From: VXYL01 sp965203685
GTDB lineage: Bacteria > Pseudomonadota > Gammaproteobacteria > Pseudomonadales > Azotimanducaceae
Direction: 5' to 3'
NCBI GenBank assembly: GCA_965203685.1
Contig: OZ241908.1
Span: forward strand, 2,790,001-2,854,000
Length of the DNA: 64,000 bases
The translations under genes were made by a program, and so were the position numbers. Shown piece after piece: positions 33,253 through 42,048 of the stretch. The stretch's first letter is position 1. Each line of letters begins with the position of its first letter. The notes under the pieces are model-generated. The model was not told the DNA's origin and did not search any database. It worked only from the letters and a program-made list of their open reading frames with translations.

Positions 33253-34148
33253 GCGACGCTGCCTTTGCGCCCACGATGTCGACGCTGGCGGGCCCGCGCC
33301 CGGCCCTAGTCACGTTCCTGGTCCGCCTCGTACGCGAGAAGCCGCTCGGGGCGGTCGGCGGCGCGGTGTTCCTCGTGTTCCTGCTGTGCGGGATCTTCGC
33401 GGACTTCTTGGCACCGTACGGGGTCAACGAGACCAATATGGCGCATCGGCTGGAAGCGCCGTCCCTGGACTTTCCGTTAGGTACGGACCACCTCGGCCGG
33501 GATGTGCTGTCACGGATCCTGATCGGCGCGCAGCTTTCCATGATCGTGGCGTTCCTGGCGGCCGGTTTCGCCACCGTCGTGTCGCTCGCCATCGGCGTCG
33601 TCTCCGGCTACTTCGGCGGCAAGACCGACATGGTCGTTCAACGCGGAGTCGATGCCTGGATGACCTTCCCCGACCTCGTGCTGCTGATCGTCATCATCTC
33701 GGTCGTCGGGCCGGGCGTCGTGCAGATCGTGGTGGTGCTCGGCCTGCTCTACGGGATCGCCGGCTCGCGCATCGTGCGCGGCGCGGTGATCTCGGTGAAG
33801 GAGAACATGTACACGCACGCCGCGCAGTCCATCGGCGCGCGGACGTGGCACATCCTGATCCGCCACATCGTCCCGAACGTGATGCCGGTCGTGATCGTGC
33901 TGTTCACGACCCGCATCGGCGCGGTGATACTCACCGAGGCGGGCCTGTCGTTCCTCGGCCTTGGCGTGCCGCCGCCCGCTCCGACCTGGGGCAGCATGCT
34001 CAGCGGCACAGGTCGTACTTACATGTACCTCGGTGCTTGGCTCGCACTGGCCCCGGGGCTGTGTCTGACCATCGTCGTGTACGCGATCAACGTCTACGGC
34101 GACGCGTTGCGCGACCTCCTCGATCCACGCATGCGGGGGAGCCAGTGA
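33249..34148 (+). CDS. Peptide ABC transporter permease (DppC/OppC type)
   Basis: A 299-residue partner permease. The N-terminal RLVREKPLGAVGGAVFLVFLLCGI and APYGVNETNMAHRLEAPSLD, with FPLGTDHLGRDVLSRILIGAQ, are diagnostic of DppC/OppC. The coupling loop is YTHAAQSIGARTWHILIRHI. It overlaps both neighbours: ATGA with the first permease, and the TGATG junction with the binding protein at 34146-34150. The subunits are therefore expected to be made in balanced amounts. Confidence 0.92.
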   Translation: MSDAAFAPTMSTLAGPRPALVTFLVRLVREKPLGAVGGAVFLVFLLCGIFADFLAPYGVNETNMAHRLEAPSLDFPLGTDHLGRDVLSRILIGAQLSMIVAFLAAGFATVVSLAIGVVSGYFGGKTDMVVQRGVDAWMTFPDLVLLIVIISVVGPGVVQIVVVLGLLYGIAGSRIVRGAVISVKENMYTHAAQSIGARTWHILIRHIVPNVMPVVIVLFTTRIGAVILTEAGLSFLGLGVPPPAPTWGSMLSGTGRTYMYLGAWLALAPGLCLTIVVYAINVYGDALRDLLDPRMRGSQ

Positions 34149-35854
34149 TGCACACGCGCGAACTCATGGCCGCCATCTGCGCGGCGGCAGCGCTCAGCGC
34201 CTGTACGCCGGAACGCTCGGCCACGGTTCCCGAACCGAGCGCCGAGCCGCAATACGGCGGCAGCCTGAACATCGGTACGGTCTACATCACGCTGTCCGCG
34301 CTGTCCTGGGACCCCGTGGACTGGACGTGGAAGAGCAACCACGACTACGGCTTGATCCGCGAGCAACTGTTCGCCGCGGACCTGGACCTAAGCGTGCACA
34401 AGGGGGGTACACAGCGTTTCATCGCCGAGGCGCACATTCCGTACGAGGCGTTGCGCGGCGAACTCGCGGAATACTGGGAGTGGGAAGACGACAGCACGCT
34501 GGTGGTCCACCTGCGCCGCGGGATCATGTTCATGGACCGTCCCGGGGTCATGGCCGCGCGGGAGCTTGACGCCCACGACGTCGTGTACTCGTTCCACTTG
34601 GTCAACGACAGCCCAAAGAAGGCCCAGAGCGACTACTGGGACTATCTCGACGCGGTGGAGGCCCGCGACGACCACACCGTGGTGTTCCGCTTCAACGAGT
34701 TCAACGCCGAGTGGCCCTACCGCTTCGGCTACGGCTACCACTCGTTCATCGTGCCGCGCGAGATCGACACGGTGGACCGCAAGGACTGGCGCACGGTCGT
34801 TGGCACCGGGCCGTTCGAACTGACCGGCTACATCCAAGGCAATTCGCACACCTATACCAAGAACGACGGGTACTGGGACCGCGAACGCATCGGTGGGCGC
34901 GACTACCCCGTGCCCTTCGTCGACCAGGTGAAGTACCGCATCATCAAGGACGAGGCCACCTACCTCACGGCGATCCGCACGGCGAAGATCGACATCCTGG
35001 AAGCAATCCGCTGGATCGCGGTGGACCACCTCAAGGAGTCGACGCCCGAACTTCAATGGTCGCGGTGGCTGGCGACCGCCGGCAACTTCGTTTCCATGCG
35101 CATGGACCAGCCGCCGTTCGACGATATCCGCGTCCGGCGCGCGCTGAACATGGCCGTGAACCAGCAGGAGATCGTCGACCTGTTCTACGGGGGCCACGCC
35201 GAGCTCATGGCCTACCCGCAGCACCCTGGCTTCGGCGACTACTACCAGCCCCTCGAGGAGATGCCCGAGTCTGTCCAGGTGCTCTTCGGCTACCACCCCG
35301 ACAAGGCCCGCGCCCTGCTCGACGAAGCCGGCCTTGCCGACGGGTTCAGCTTCAAGGTGCAGGTCTGCACTTGCAGCCCGAGCAACATGGACCTGATCCC
35401 CCTGCTCGACTCGTACCTCGCCAAGGTTGGCGTGCGCATGGAGATCGAGCCACTCGAATACGCGGCGTTCCTGTCGATGATGACGACGGAGAACCACGGT
35501 CCCGGCTACTTCATGAACAACGGCCACACAAACCCGACCACGTCGATTCGCAAGTTCATCACGGGCCATACGTGGAATCCGTCCGTCTACAACGTGCCGG
35601 AGTTCGACGACGCCATCGACCGCCTCATGCTGACGCGGGAGGAAGCGGACCGCGTCGCCTTGACCCGCGAACTGACCGTGAAACTCCTCGACGAGGCGCC
35701 CTCGATCTGGCTGCCCACGGTCTACAACTACACCGCGTGGTGGCCGTGGGTGCGCAACTACGGCGGCGAACTGCGTGCGGGTGCCGTGCGTCCCGGGCCG
35801 ATCTATGCGCGTATCTGGATCGACCACGACATGAAACGCGCGATGGGCTTCTAG
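34148..35854 (+). CDS. Peptide ABC transporter substrate-binding lipoprotein (SBP family 5)
   Basis: A 568-residue family 5 extracytoplasmic binding protein. The N-terminus MHTRELMAAICAAAALSAC ends in a lipobox cysteine, so it is membrane-anchored. QYGGSLNIGTVYITLSALSWDP and TLVVHLRRGIMFMDRPGVMA are typical, and the C-terminal lobe closes with ARIWIDHDMKRAMGF. The ATG at 34148 shares one base with the permease stop. The frame is open upstream to 33386 only as a shadow. The ligand could be peptides, but family 5 proteins also bind opines, nickel or sugars. Confidence 0.9.
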   Translation: MHTRELMAAICAAAALSACTPERSATVPEPSAEPQYGGSLNIGTVYITLSALSWDPVDWTWKSNHDYGLIREQLFAADLDLSVHKGGTQRFIAEAHIPYEALRGELAEYWEWEDDSTLVVHLRRGIMFMDRPGVMAARELDAHDVVYSFHLVNDSPKKAQSDYWDYLDAVEARDDHTVVFRFNEFNAEWPYRFGYGYHSFIVPREIDTVDRKDWRTVVGTGPFELTGYIQGNSHTYTKNDGYWDRERIGGRDYPVPFVDQVKYRIIKDEATYLTAIRTAKIDILEAIRWIAVDHLKESTPELQWSRWLATAGNFVSMRMDQPPFDDIRVRRALNMAVNQQEIVDLFYGGHAELMAYPQHPGFGDYYQPLEEMPESVQVLFGYHPDKARALLDEAGLADGFSFKVQVCTCSPSNMDLIPLLDSYLAKVGVRMEIEPLEYAAFLSMMTTENHGPGYFMNNGHTNPTTSIRKFITGHTWNPSVYNVPEFDDAIDRLMLTREEADRVALTRELTVKLLDEAPSIWLPTVYNYTAWWPWVRNYGGELRAGAVRPGPIYARIWIDHDMKRAMGF

Positions 35855-36835
35855 GTGGACGACGCTAACCGGACCGGACCGCTCCTGGACGTCCAAGACC
35901 TGTCGGTGTCGTTCCGGACCGACCGGGGGATCGTGCGCGCGGTCGACGGGGTGTCGTTCCACGTGGACGCCGGCGAGACGCTGGCCATCGTCGGCGAGTC
36001 GGGCTCGGGGAAAAGCGTCACGGCGCTGTCGCTGCTGCGACTCCTGGACGCCGCGGGGTCAATCGACAGCGGTCGCGTCATGTTCGATGGCGAGAACCTC
36101 TTGGACCTCGACACCCAGGCGATTCGCTCGATCCGGGGCGACCGGATCGCGATGATCTTCCAGGAGCCGATGTCGTCGCTGAACCCGGTGCTGACCATCG
36201 GCAAACAGGTGGCGGAGCCGATTCGGCTGCATCGCGGCACCGCTTGGCAGGACGCGTTGCGGGAGGCCGAGCGTCTCCTCGACCACAGCCGGATCCCCGA
36301 TGCTTCCGCCCGTCTCAAGGACTATCCGCACCAGTTCTCCGGCGGTATGCGCCAGCGCACGATGATCGCCATGGCCCTTGCCTGCCGGCCGAAGCTCATC
36401 ATCGCGGACGAACCGACCACGGCCCTCGACGTCACGGTCCAAGCTCAGATCCTCGAGCTACTCAAGGTCTTGACCCGGGAGGCGGATTCGGCGCTGATCC
36501 TGATCACCCACGACCTCGGCGTCGTGGCGCGTTACGCGGATCGCGTTGCGGTCATGTACGCCGGCCGCATCGTCGAGTCGGCCACGGCACGAGACCTGTA
36601 CGGCAGCCCACGCCACCCCTACACCCAAGGGCTCATGGCTTCGATCCCCGGCGTCGCCGGATCGATCGGCCGACGCTTGCGAACCATTGACGGACAACCG
36701 CCCGATCTCGCGCGCCTACCGCCAGGTTGCGCCTTTGCACCGCGTTGCGAGCGAGCGGCCGATGCGTGCCGTGAGAGCGTCCCCGCACTGAGCGCCGTGG
36801 ACGACGGTCGCCTCGCAGCCTGCATTCGGCTATGA
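35855..36835 (+). CDS. Peptide ABC transporter ATPase (DppD/OppD type)
   Basis: A 326-residue ATPase subunit starting at a GTG directly after the binding-protein stop codon. Walker A is GESGSGKS, the signature motif FSGGMRQR, and Walker B LIIADEPTTALD. The C-terminal oligopeptide extension with clustered cysteines (CAFAPRCERAADAC) could hold the iron-sulfur centre seen in relatives. It overlaps the second ATPase gene by four bases. Confidence 0.93.
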   Translation: MDDANRTGPLLDVQDLSVSFRTDRGIVRAVDGVSFHVDAGETLAIVGESGSGKSVTALSLLRLLDAAGSIDSGRVMFDGENLLDLDTQAIRSIRGDRIAMIFQEPMSSLNPVLTIGKQVAEPIRLHRGTAWQDALREAERLLDHSRIPDASARLKDYPHQFSGGMRQRTMIAMALACRPKLIIADEPTTALDVTVQAQILELLKVLTREADSALILITHDLGVVARYADRVAVMYAGRIVESATARDLYGSPRHPYTQGLMASIPGVAGSIGRRLRTIDGQPPDLARLPPGCAFAPRCERAADACRESVPALSAVDDGRLAACIRL

Positions 36836-37815
36836 ACAACGGCGGACCCTTGCTCAGCGTCGCCGACCTGGCCGTACATTTTCCGGTCACCCGGGGCGTG
36901 GTCTTCCAACGCGAGGTCGGCTCGGTGAAGGCCGTCGACGGCGTGACCTTCGAGTTGCGCCGTGGCGAGACGTTTGGACTGGTCGGCGAAAGCGGCTGCG
37001 GCAAGTCGACGACCGCCCTGGCCGTTCTGCGCATGCTCAAGCCCACCGCCGGGCGCGTTGTCTTCGAGGGTCGTGACATCACCGATCTCGATGTCGCCAC
37101 GCTGCGCCCAATTCGACGCCGCATGCAGATGGTCTACCAAGACCCGTTCGGATCGCTCAACCCGCGCATGCGTGCCCGCGACATCATCGGCGAGCCGCTC
37201 GTCGTCCATGGCCTGGCGGGCGATCAGACGGCACATCGGCAACGAGTCCGCGAACTGATGGACCTCGTTGGCCTCCTGCCGGACATGGCGGACCGCTACC
37301 CGCACGAGTTCTCCGGCGGCCAGCGGCAACGCATCGGCATTGCAAGGGCGCTAGCGCTCGAACCGAGCCTGATCATCTGCGATGAGCCGGTGTCGGCCCT
37401 CGACGTGTCGATCCAGGCGCAGGTGGTGAACCTGCTCATGGACCTGCAGGAAGAGCTAGGGCTGACATACCTGTTCATCGCCCACGACCTCGCAGTCGTC
37501 CGGCACATCAGCGACCGGATCGGCGTGATGTATCTCGGCCGCCTAGTCGAGGTCGCCGACCGCGACGAACTGTTCGACAACCCGCGCCACCCGTATACGC
37601 AAGCGCTCCTCGCCGCGGTGCCGGTCCCGGACCCGGTCCAAGAAGCGGAGCGCGAACACGAACTGATCGCCGGGGAAGTGCCGAGCGTGCAGAACCCGCC
37701 GCCTGGATGTCGCTTCCACACGCGCTGTCCGCGCGCGTTTGCGCCTTGCACGGTCGACGATCCCAACCTGCAGACCGACGGCAAGGCATCAGTCGCCTGC
37801 CACCTCTACGACTGA
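36832..37815 (+). CDS. Peptide ABC transporter ATPase (DppF/OppF type)
   Basis: A 327-residue ATPase, last gene of the importer operon. Walker A is GESGCGKST, the signature FSGGQRQRIGIA and Walker B LIICDEPVSALD. The oligopeptide extension ends with GCRFHTRCPRAFAPC. All five importer components are thus present in the order permease, permease, binding protein, ATPase, ATPase. A paired hairpin element follows the stop by nine bases. Confidence 0.93.
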   Translation: MNNGGPLLSVADLAVHFPVTRGVVFQREVGSVKAVDGVTFELRRGETFGLVGESGCGKSTTALAVLRMLKPTAGRVVFEGRDITDLDVATLRPIRRRMQMVYQDPFGSLNPRMRARDIIGEPLVVHGLAGDQTAHRQRVRELMDLVGLLPDMADRYPHEFSGGQRQRIGIARALALEPSLIICDEPVSALDVSIQAQVVNLLMDLQEELGLTYLFIAHDLAVVRHISDRIGVMYLGRLVEVADRDELFDNPRHPYTQALLAAVPVPDPVQEAEREHELIAGEVPSVQNPPPGCRFHTRCPRAFAPCTVDDPNLQTDGKASVACHLYD

Positions 37816-37824
37816 CATTCACGA

Positions 37825-37892
37825 TACGCGGACGTCCCCGTCCGCAATGGACCTTGCACTAGGCCAGAAATGCGGACGAGACGTCCGCGCAC
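37825..37892. repeat. Paired, inverted hairpin elements (BIME-like)
   Basis: Two hairpins in opposite orientation: 37825-37846 (arms GCGGACG/CGTCCGC, loop TCCC) and 37871-37892 (same family, reversed, with one loop base missing). The segment between them (ATGGACCTTGCACTAGGCC) is partly conserved next to the copy at 27216. The pair lies between convergent genes, as bacterial interspersed mosaic elements often do, and may protect or terminate the transporter mRNA. Confidence 0.75.
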
Positions 37893-37947
37893 CTCCCAAG
37901 GTTCGGCGCTGGCGGGGTGTATTGCTCCCCTGAAAGAGCCTCGTGGC

Positions 37948-38892
37948 CTATAGGTCGCGCACGACGCGGAAGCCGATGACGACGTCGCGCGACCCCTCCT
38001 TGACCCGCCGGCGGATCCAATTGCTCGGGGGCGGGCCGAAGGTGCGGCTTGCAGCACGGAGGTCGCGGGGCGTGATGCCCGTTCGGAAACCTTCCGCGTC
38101 GCTTGCCCAATGGCCGCCGCGGAGAACCCGGCGTTCGCAGTCGCCAGACCGCCACACGCTGCCGTCGGTCGGCGCGCCCACGTAGTTCTCGTTCCAACAG
38201 TCCTCGCACCACTCGGCCACGTTGCCGAGCATGTCGTGCAGGCCGAAGGGATTGGCCGGATAGCTGCCGACCGGAACCGGCCGCCCCGCGAAGTATCGAC
38301 CGTAGTTGGCCTCCTCCTGCGACACCGTGGCGCCGGTGTAGTACGGCGTCGTCGTGCCGCCCCGAGCGGCATATTCCCACTCAGCCTCGCTCGGCAGGCG
38401 GTACGGTCTGTCTGCCTCCTGCGAGAGCCATGCTAGGTAGACGGGCACGTCCTCCCAGCCAACGCGGATGACGGGATGGCGTGGACCGCCCATGTTGCGC
38501 CCGAAGAATCGCTGCTTCGGTCGATAGCCGTTGCAGCCGCCGGACTCGACGCAGGCAGCCCACTCGTCGAACGTCACCTCGTAGACGCCGACCGCGAATG
38601 CATGGTCGATGGTCACGGGGTGCACTGGCCCCTCGTTCGGGTGGCGGCCTGCTTCGGGCGAGCCCATCAAGAAGGTCCCCGGCGGCAGCACGACCATTTG
38701 GGGACACTGGGGACAGTCGCGGAAGCGCGAGCCGGGCGTCATGGCGCGATTGCTATCGTTCTCTGACATTGTCTCGACCTCCGACCCGCTCTGACCCGCA
38801 CCGGTCTCTGCCGCGCAGCATGCGAGCGCGACGTAGAGTGCTAAGCGACACGTCAATGGTCGCGTGTGTTTCGCCGTCAGGAGCGTGCTCAT
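37948..38892 (-). CDS. FGE-sulfatase (SUMF1-like) domain protein, exported
   Basis: A 314-residue protein of the formylglycine-generating-enzyme superfamily. After an exported N-terminus (RLALYVALACCAAE, possibly lipidated) it shows VVLPPGTFLMGSP, YEVTFDEWAACVESGGC, RLPSEAEWEYAARGG, FGLHDMLGNVAEWCEDCW and the final RVLRGGHWASDAEGFRTG with GFRVV. The paired active-site cysteines of true sulfatase-modifying FGE are not in that last block and no sulfatase gene is nearby. It is therefore more likely one of the many structural or enzyme variants of this fold. Confidence 0.83.
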   Translation of the reverse strand: MSTLLTAKHTRPLTCRLALYVALACCAAETGAGQSGSEVETMSENDSNRAMTPGSRFRDCPQCPQMVVLPPGTFLMGSPEAGRHPNEGPVHPVTIDHAFAVGVYEVTFDEWAACVESGGCNGYRPKQRFFGRNMGGPRHPVIRVGWEDVPVYLAWLSQEADRPYRLPSEAEWEYAARGGTTTPYYTGATVSQEEANYGRYFAGRPVPVGSYPANPFGLHDMLGNVAEWCEDCWNENYVGAPTDGSVWRSGDCERRVLRGGHWASDAEGFRTGITPRDLRAASRTFGPPPSNWIRRRVKEGSRDVVIGFRVVRDL

Positions 38893-39004
38893 GGCTGCTA
38901 CCGCATGTCTGGGCTATCGGAGCATCGCTGCGGCGTGAGGGCATCGGCAACCCTTGTCGCCCGGGTGCCGTCACACGGGTCTCGTTGGCGTCTTCTAGCG
39001 CGAC

Positions 39005-40147
39005 TTAAGAGACCTCGCGCCCGCGACAGACGACCAGCACGGGCTTTTCCAGGACCCCAAGGTCGGCCAGGGGGTCGCCGTCAACCAGGAGCAGATCCGC
39101 GGACAAACCGGGCCGCAGCGCACCGGTCACGTCCTCAAGTTCCAAGGCGGCGGCGCTTGCACTCGTCGCAGACTTCAATGTGTCAAGCGGCGACAACTCG
39201 GCCAGTCGCGCGAACACGGACAACGCCTTCGCCAAGTCCTCGTGCCGCACCCGGGGGATGCCGGCATCGGTGGACGCGATCAACCGGCACCCAGCGGCCT
39301 TCATGCCGCGCATGTTCTCGGTGACGCGGGCCGCGAACTCGGGGCCGAACCGCGCCCAGCCCGCATTGACTGTCGGCGAGATCCAGACGTCCCGCCGGGC
39401 GATTTCCGCCGCCACCACGGGGTCGTACGGCTCGCGGGCGCCGCTTTCGCCGATCCACGAGCAATGCTCGATGGTACGGACGCCCGCGTGGACTGCGTTT
39501 TCGATGCCCGGCGTGCCGTGGCAATGCGCGGCCACCTGCAGACCGAGCGCGTTGGCCGCGGCGACGATCGCCTTGGTCTCCGCGGCGTCGAATTGGGCGT
39601 CCTTGGGCTGGCTGCCGGGCGTCTGCATGCCGCCGGTCGCCATGAGCTTGATGAGATCGACCCCGTGCTCGTGCTGACACCGAATGACTGTCCGGGCCGC
39701 GTCGACATCGGTGGCCTCCCCGCCCCAAAAATGGCAGTGGCCCCCGACCGACGTCACCGGCTGACCCGCGCAAAGAAGGCGCGGCCCCGGAATCTCGCCG
39801 CCGTTGATGCGGTCGCGCAACTCCAACTCCAACCAGTTGCCCCCGCCGAGGTCGCGGGCCGTCGTGATGCCGGCACGAACCATCGCTTCGGCGCGGACCG
39901 CCATCTTCCGCCGGAGCGTGTCGTCGTCCTGGGCCAACTGGTCGGCGACGGAGGTCAACTCGGGATCGAGGACCATGTGCACGTGGGCATCGATCAAACC
40001 GGGTATCGCCGTCAGGCCTCTGCAATCCCGACCGCCCCGCGAGTCCCCGATGGCGGCGATGCGCTCGCCTTCGACCGTGATCGAGTCGGCGTCCAGGTAG
40101 CCATCGGCGATGCCGTCCCAGATGCGCAGGTTGCGGTATGCAGCCAT
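39005..40147 (-). CDS. Metal-dependent amidohydrolase (imidazolonepropionase-like)
   Basis: A cytoplasmic hydrolase of 380 residues. Metal motif DAHVHM is followed by IKLMATGGM (candidate lysine ligand), AAHCHGTPGI, RTIEHCSWI and STDAGIP, the order seen in Xaa-Pro dipeptidase-like and imidazolonepropionase-like amidohydrolases. The ATG at 40147 (MAAYRNLRIWDG) is preferred to the upstream 40225, which would lie inside the YjbQ gene. The start lies 2 bases after the YjbQ stop, so the two are cotranscribed. The substrate, a cyclic amide or peptide-like compound, is unknown. Confidence 0.86.
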   Translation of the reverse strand: MAAYRNLRIWDGIADGYLDADSITVEGERIAAIGDSRGGRDCRGLTAIPGLIDAHVHMVLDPELTSVADQLAQDDDTLRRKMAVRAEAMVRAGITTARDLGGGNWLELELRDRINGGEIPGPRLLCAGQPVTSVGGHCHFWGGEATDVDAARTVIRCQHEHGVDLIKLMATGGMQTPGSQPKDAQFDAAETKAIVAAANALGLQVAAHCHGTPGIENAVHAGVRTIEHCSWIGESGAREPYDPVVAAEIARRDVWISPTVNAGWARFGPEFAARVTENMRGMKAAGCRLIASTDAGIPRVRHEDLAKALSVFARLAELSPLDTLKSATSASAAALELEDVTGALRPGLSADLLLVDGDPLADLGVLEKPVLVVCRGREVS

Positions 40148-40149
40148 GG

Positions 40150-40557
40150 TCAGCGGAGCACGTTCACGATGACCCGGCGCGTGCTCGGCCGATGCCGGTG
40201 TTCCCAAAGGAAGATGCCTTGCCACACCCCGAGCGCCAGGCGGCCGTCCATGACCGGGATCGACAGGTGGGTCTGCGTTAGTGCGCCCTTGATGTGCGCG
40301 GGCATGTCATCGGCTCCCTCTTCAACGTGCGTATAGCGCGGGTCGCCTTCCGGCACGACCCGGGCCAGGAAGGCCTCGAGGTCCCGTTGCACGGCGGGAT
40401 CCGCGTTCTCCTGGATGACCAGGCTCGCCGACGTGTGGCGGATGTACACAGTCGCAAGCCCGTCGGCAAAACCACTCGACTTAACGACGGTCTCGACATC
40501 CGGCGTGATCTCGTAAAGGCCCTGTCCGCTGACCGCGATCGACAGTTCCGTGTTCAT
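40150..40557 (-). CDS. YjbQ/UPF0047 family protein
   Basis: A 135-residue protein of the UPF0047 family. Features: GQGLYEITPDVETVV, TVYIRHTSASLVIQENADPAVQRDL, YTHVEEGADDMPAHIKGALTQTHL and the final LGVWQGIFLWEHRHRPSTRRVIV, with a histidine/glutamate-rich site. Members have weak thiamine-phosphate-synthase activity and can suppress thiE loss, which is apt because the thiamine locus begins 65 bases away on the other strand. Its real role in the cell remains uncertain. Confidence 0.88.
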   Translation of the reverse strand: MNTELSIAVSGQGLYEITPDVETVVKSSGFADGLATVYIRHTSASLVIQENADPAVQRDLEAFLARVVPEGDPRYTHVEEGADDMPAHIKGALTQTHLSIPVMDGRLALGVWQGIFLWEHRHRPSTRRVIVNVLR

Positions 40558-40622
40558 CCAAAGGTCCGTCGGTCGACGGGAATAGAATAGTCCAATAACT
40601 CAACCATCACCTGTCGCGTGCC

Positions 40623-41408
40623 GTGAACTGCGTGCTGACCATCGCCGGCTCCGACACCGGCGCGGCCTCGGGAGTCCAGGCCGACTTGAAGTCGATCGCC
40701 GCCAATGGCGGCTACGGCGTCACCGTGGTGACCGCGGTGACGGTTCAAAGCGCCGACGCCGTGACGGCCACCTTGCCGATTCCCTCGGACATGGTGACGG
40801 CACAGATCGACGCCGTACGCACCGGCTTCGACATCGCGGCTGTCAAGAGCGGGATGCTGGTGGACGCCGAACGGGTCGCCGCCGTAGCGCGCGTTTTCCA
40901 GGCATGGCGACCGCCGAACTACGTGCTCGACCCGGTGATCGTCTCAACATCCGGCCACACGCTACTGTCGCCCGAGGGCGTCGACGCGATGGTGCGCGAA
41001 CTGTTGCCGGTCGCGACGCTGGTCACGCCGAACGTCAGCGAAGCCGAACGGCTCGCCGGTGCGAGCATCGCCTCGATCACAGACGCCCATGCCGCCGGCG
41101 AGATCATCCTCCGGCACGGTTGCGGTGCCGTGCTGATCAAGGGCGGCCACCTTAGCGCGTCCCCCGGGACCGACCTCTTGATCCACGCGGGCGGCACACT
41201 GACCTTCGATGGCGATTTCATCGCGGAAGCCCGGCCACGCGGCACCGGCTGCACGCTGTCCGCCGCCATTGCGACGCTCCTGGGACGCGGGCACTCGCTC
41301 GTGGAGGCGGTCGCAGCGGCGAAAGACTACGTCAGCGGCGCCATTCGCCAGAGCGCTGCTACGGGCGATCGTCTGCTCGATCATTTCCATGCGCTCAGGA
41401 CCGCCTAA
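40623..41408 (+). CDS. thiD: Hydroxymethylpyrimidine/phosphomethylpyrimidine kinase ThiD
   Basis: A 261-residue kinase that converts HMP to HMP-PP for thiamine synthesis. The N-terminus (MNCVLTIAGSDTGAASGVQA, GTG start) is diagnostic; LVTPNVSEAERLAG, AVLIKGGHL and GTGCTLSAAIATLLGRGHSL complete the ribokinase-like fold with its anion hole. It begins the plus-strand thiamine run. The usual phrase is GSDxGGGAGIQAD, here GSDTGAASGVQAD, a conservative change. Confidence 0.92.
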   Translation: MNCVLTIAGSDTGAASGVQADLKSIAANGGYGVTVVTAVTVQSADAVTATLPIPSDMVTAQIDAVRTGFDIAAVKSGMLVDAERVAAVARVFQAWRPPNYVLDPVIVSTSGHTLLSPEGVDAMVRELLPVATLVTPNVSEAERLAGASIASITDAHAAGEIILRHGCGAVLIKGGHLSASPGTDLLIHAGGTLTFDGDFIAEARPRGTGCTLSAAIATLLGRGHSLVEAVAAAKDYVSGAIRQSAATGDRLLDHFHALRTA

Positions 41409-41412
41409 CGCC

Positions 41413-42048
41413 GTGCTGCACGTTCCCCGCCTACATGTCATCACCGACGAGACCGTGCAGGGTCGTTACGACCACTTGGCCCTGGCACGACTCGCGCTCG
41501 CCGGCGGCGCGGACGCCGTGCAGTTCCGCGAAAAGCGCCCTTGGACGACGCGCCAACTCCTTGACGTTGGGCGAGCAATCGCCAATGCCTGCCGGGAAGC
41601 GAACGCCATCGCCGTCATCGACGACCGGGCCGATGTGGCCTTGAGCGTGGGAGCCGGCGGATTGCACCTCGGCCGCAACGATCTCGACGTCGCGTCGGCC
41701 CGACGGATCCTCGGCACCACGGTGCTGATCGGCGGCACGGCGAACAGCTATGACGAAGCCATGGCGGTCGCGGATACGGATGTCGACTACCTGGGCGTCG
41801 GCCCCGTTTACGGCACACGCTCGAAGGCGAATCCTGCCCCGGTGATGGGACTCGAAACGCTAGCCCGGATTGCGGGCGGGACGCCGAAGCCGATTGTCGC
41901 CATTGGGGGCATCACGGCGAAGCGCATCGCCGAGACCATGCAGACGGGCGTCCACGGTGTCGCAGTGCTGTCCGACGTCGTTCTCGCGGACGATCCGGTC
42001 AGCGCCACCCGTGCCTGTTGCGCGGCGTTGAATGTCCGTCCGAGCTAG
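41413..42048 (+). CDS. thiE: Thiamine-phosphate synthase ThiE
   Basis: A 211-residue enzyme that joins HMP-PP and thiazole phosphate. QFREKRPWTTRQLLDVG, AVIDDRADVALSVGAGGLHL, YLGVGPVYGTRSKANPAPVM and IVAIGGIT are the conserved blocks. The GTG at 41413 comes 4 bases after the thiD stop, with AGGA upstream. An in-frame ATG at 41389 would overlap thiD and add eight residues. The frame open further up to 41209 is a shadow. It overlaps the next gene by 17 bases. Confidence 0.9.
   Translation: MLHVPRLHVITDETVQGRYDHLALARLALAGGADAVQFREKRPWTTRQLLDVGRAIANACREANAIAVIDDRADVALSVGAGGLHLGRNDLDVASARRILGTTVLIGGTANSYDEAMAVADTDVDYLGVGPVYGTRSKANPAPVMGLETLARIAGGTPKPIVAIGGITAKRIAETMQTGVHGVAVLSDVVLADDPVSATRACCAALNVRPS

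Noticed and set aside
34388..35962. 524-codon minus-strand frame opposite the peptide-binding protein
   Set aside because: Antisense to a five-gene importer operon with overlapping starts and stops; translation is a typical GC shadow.
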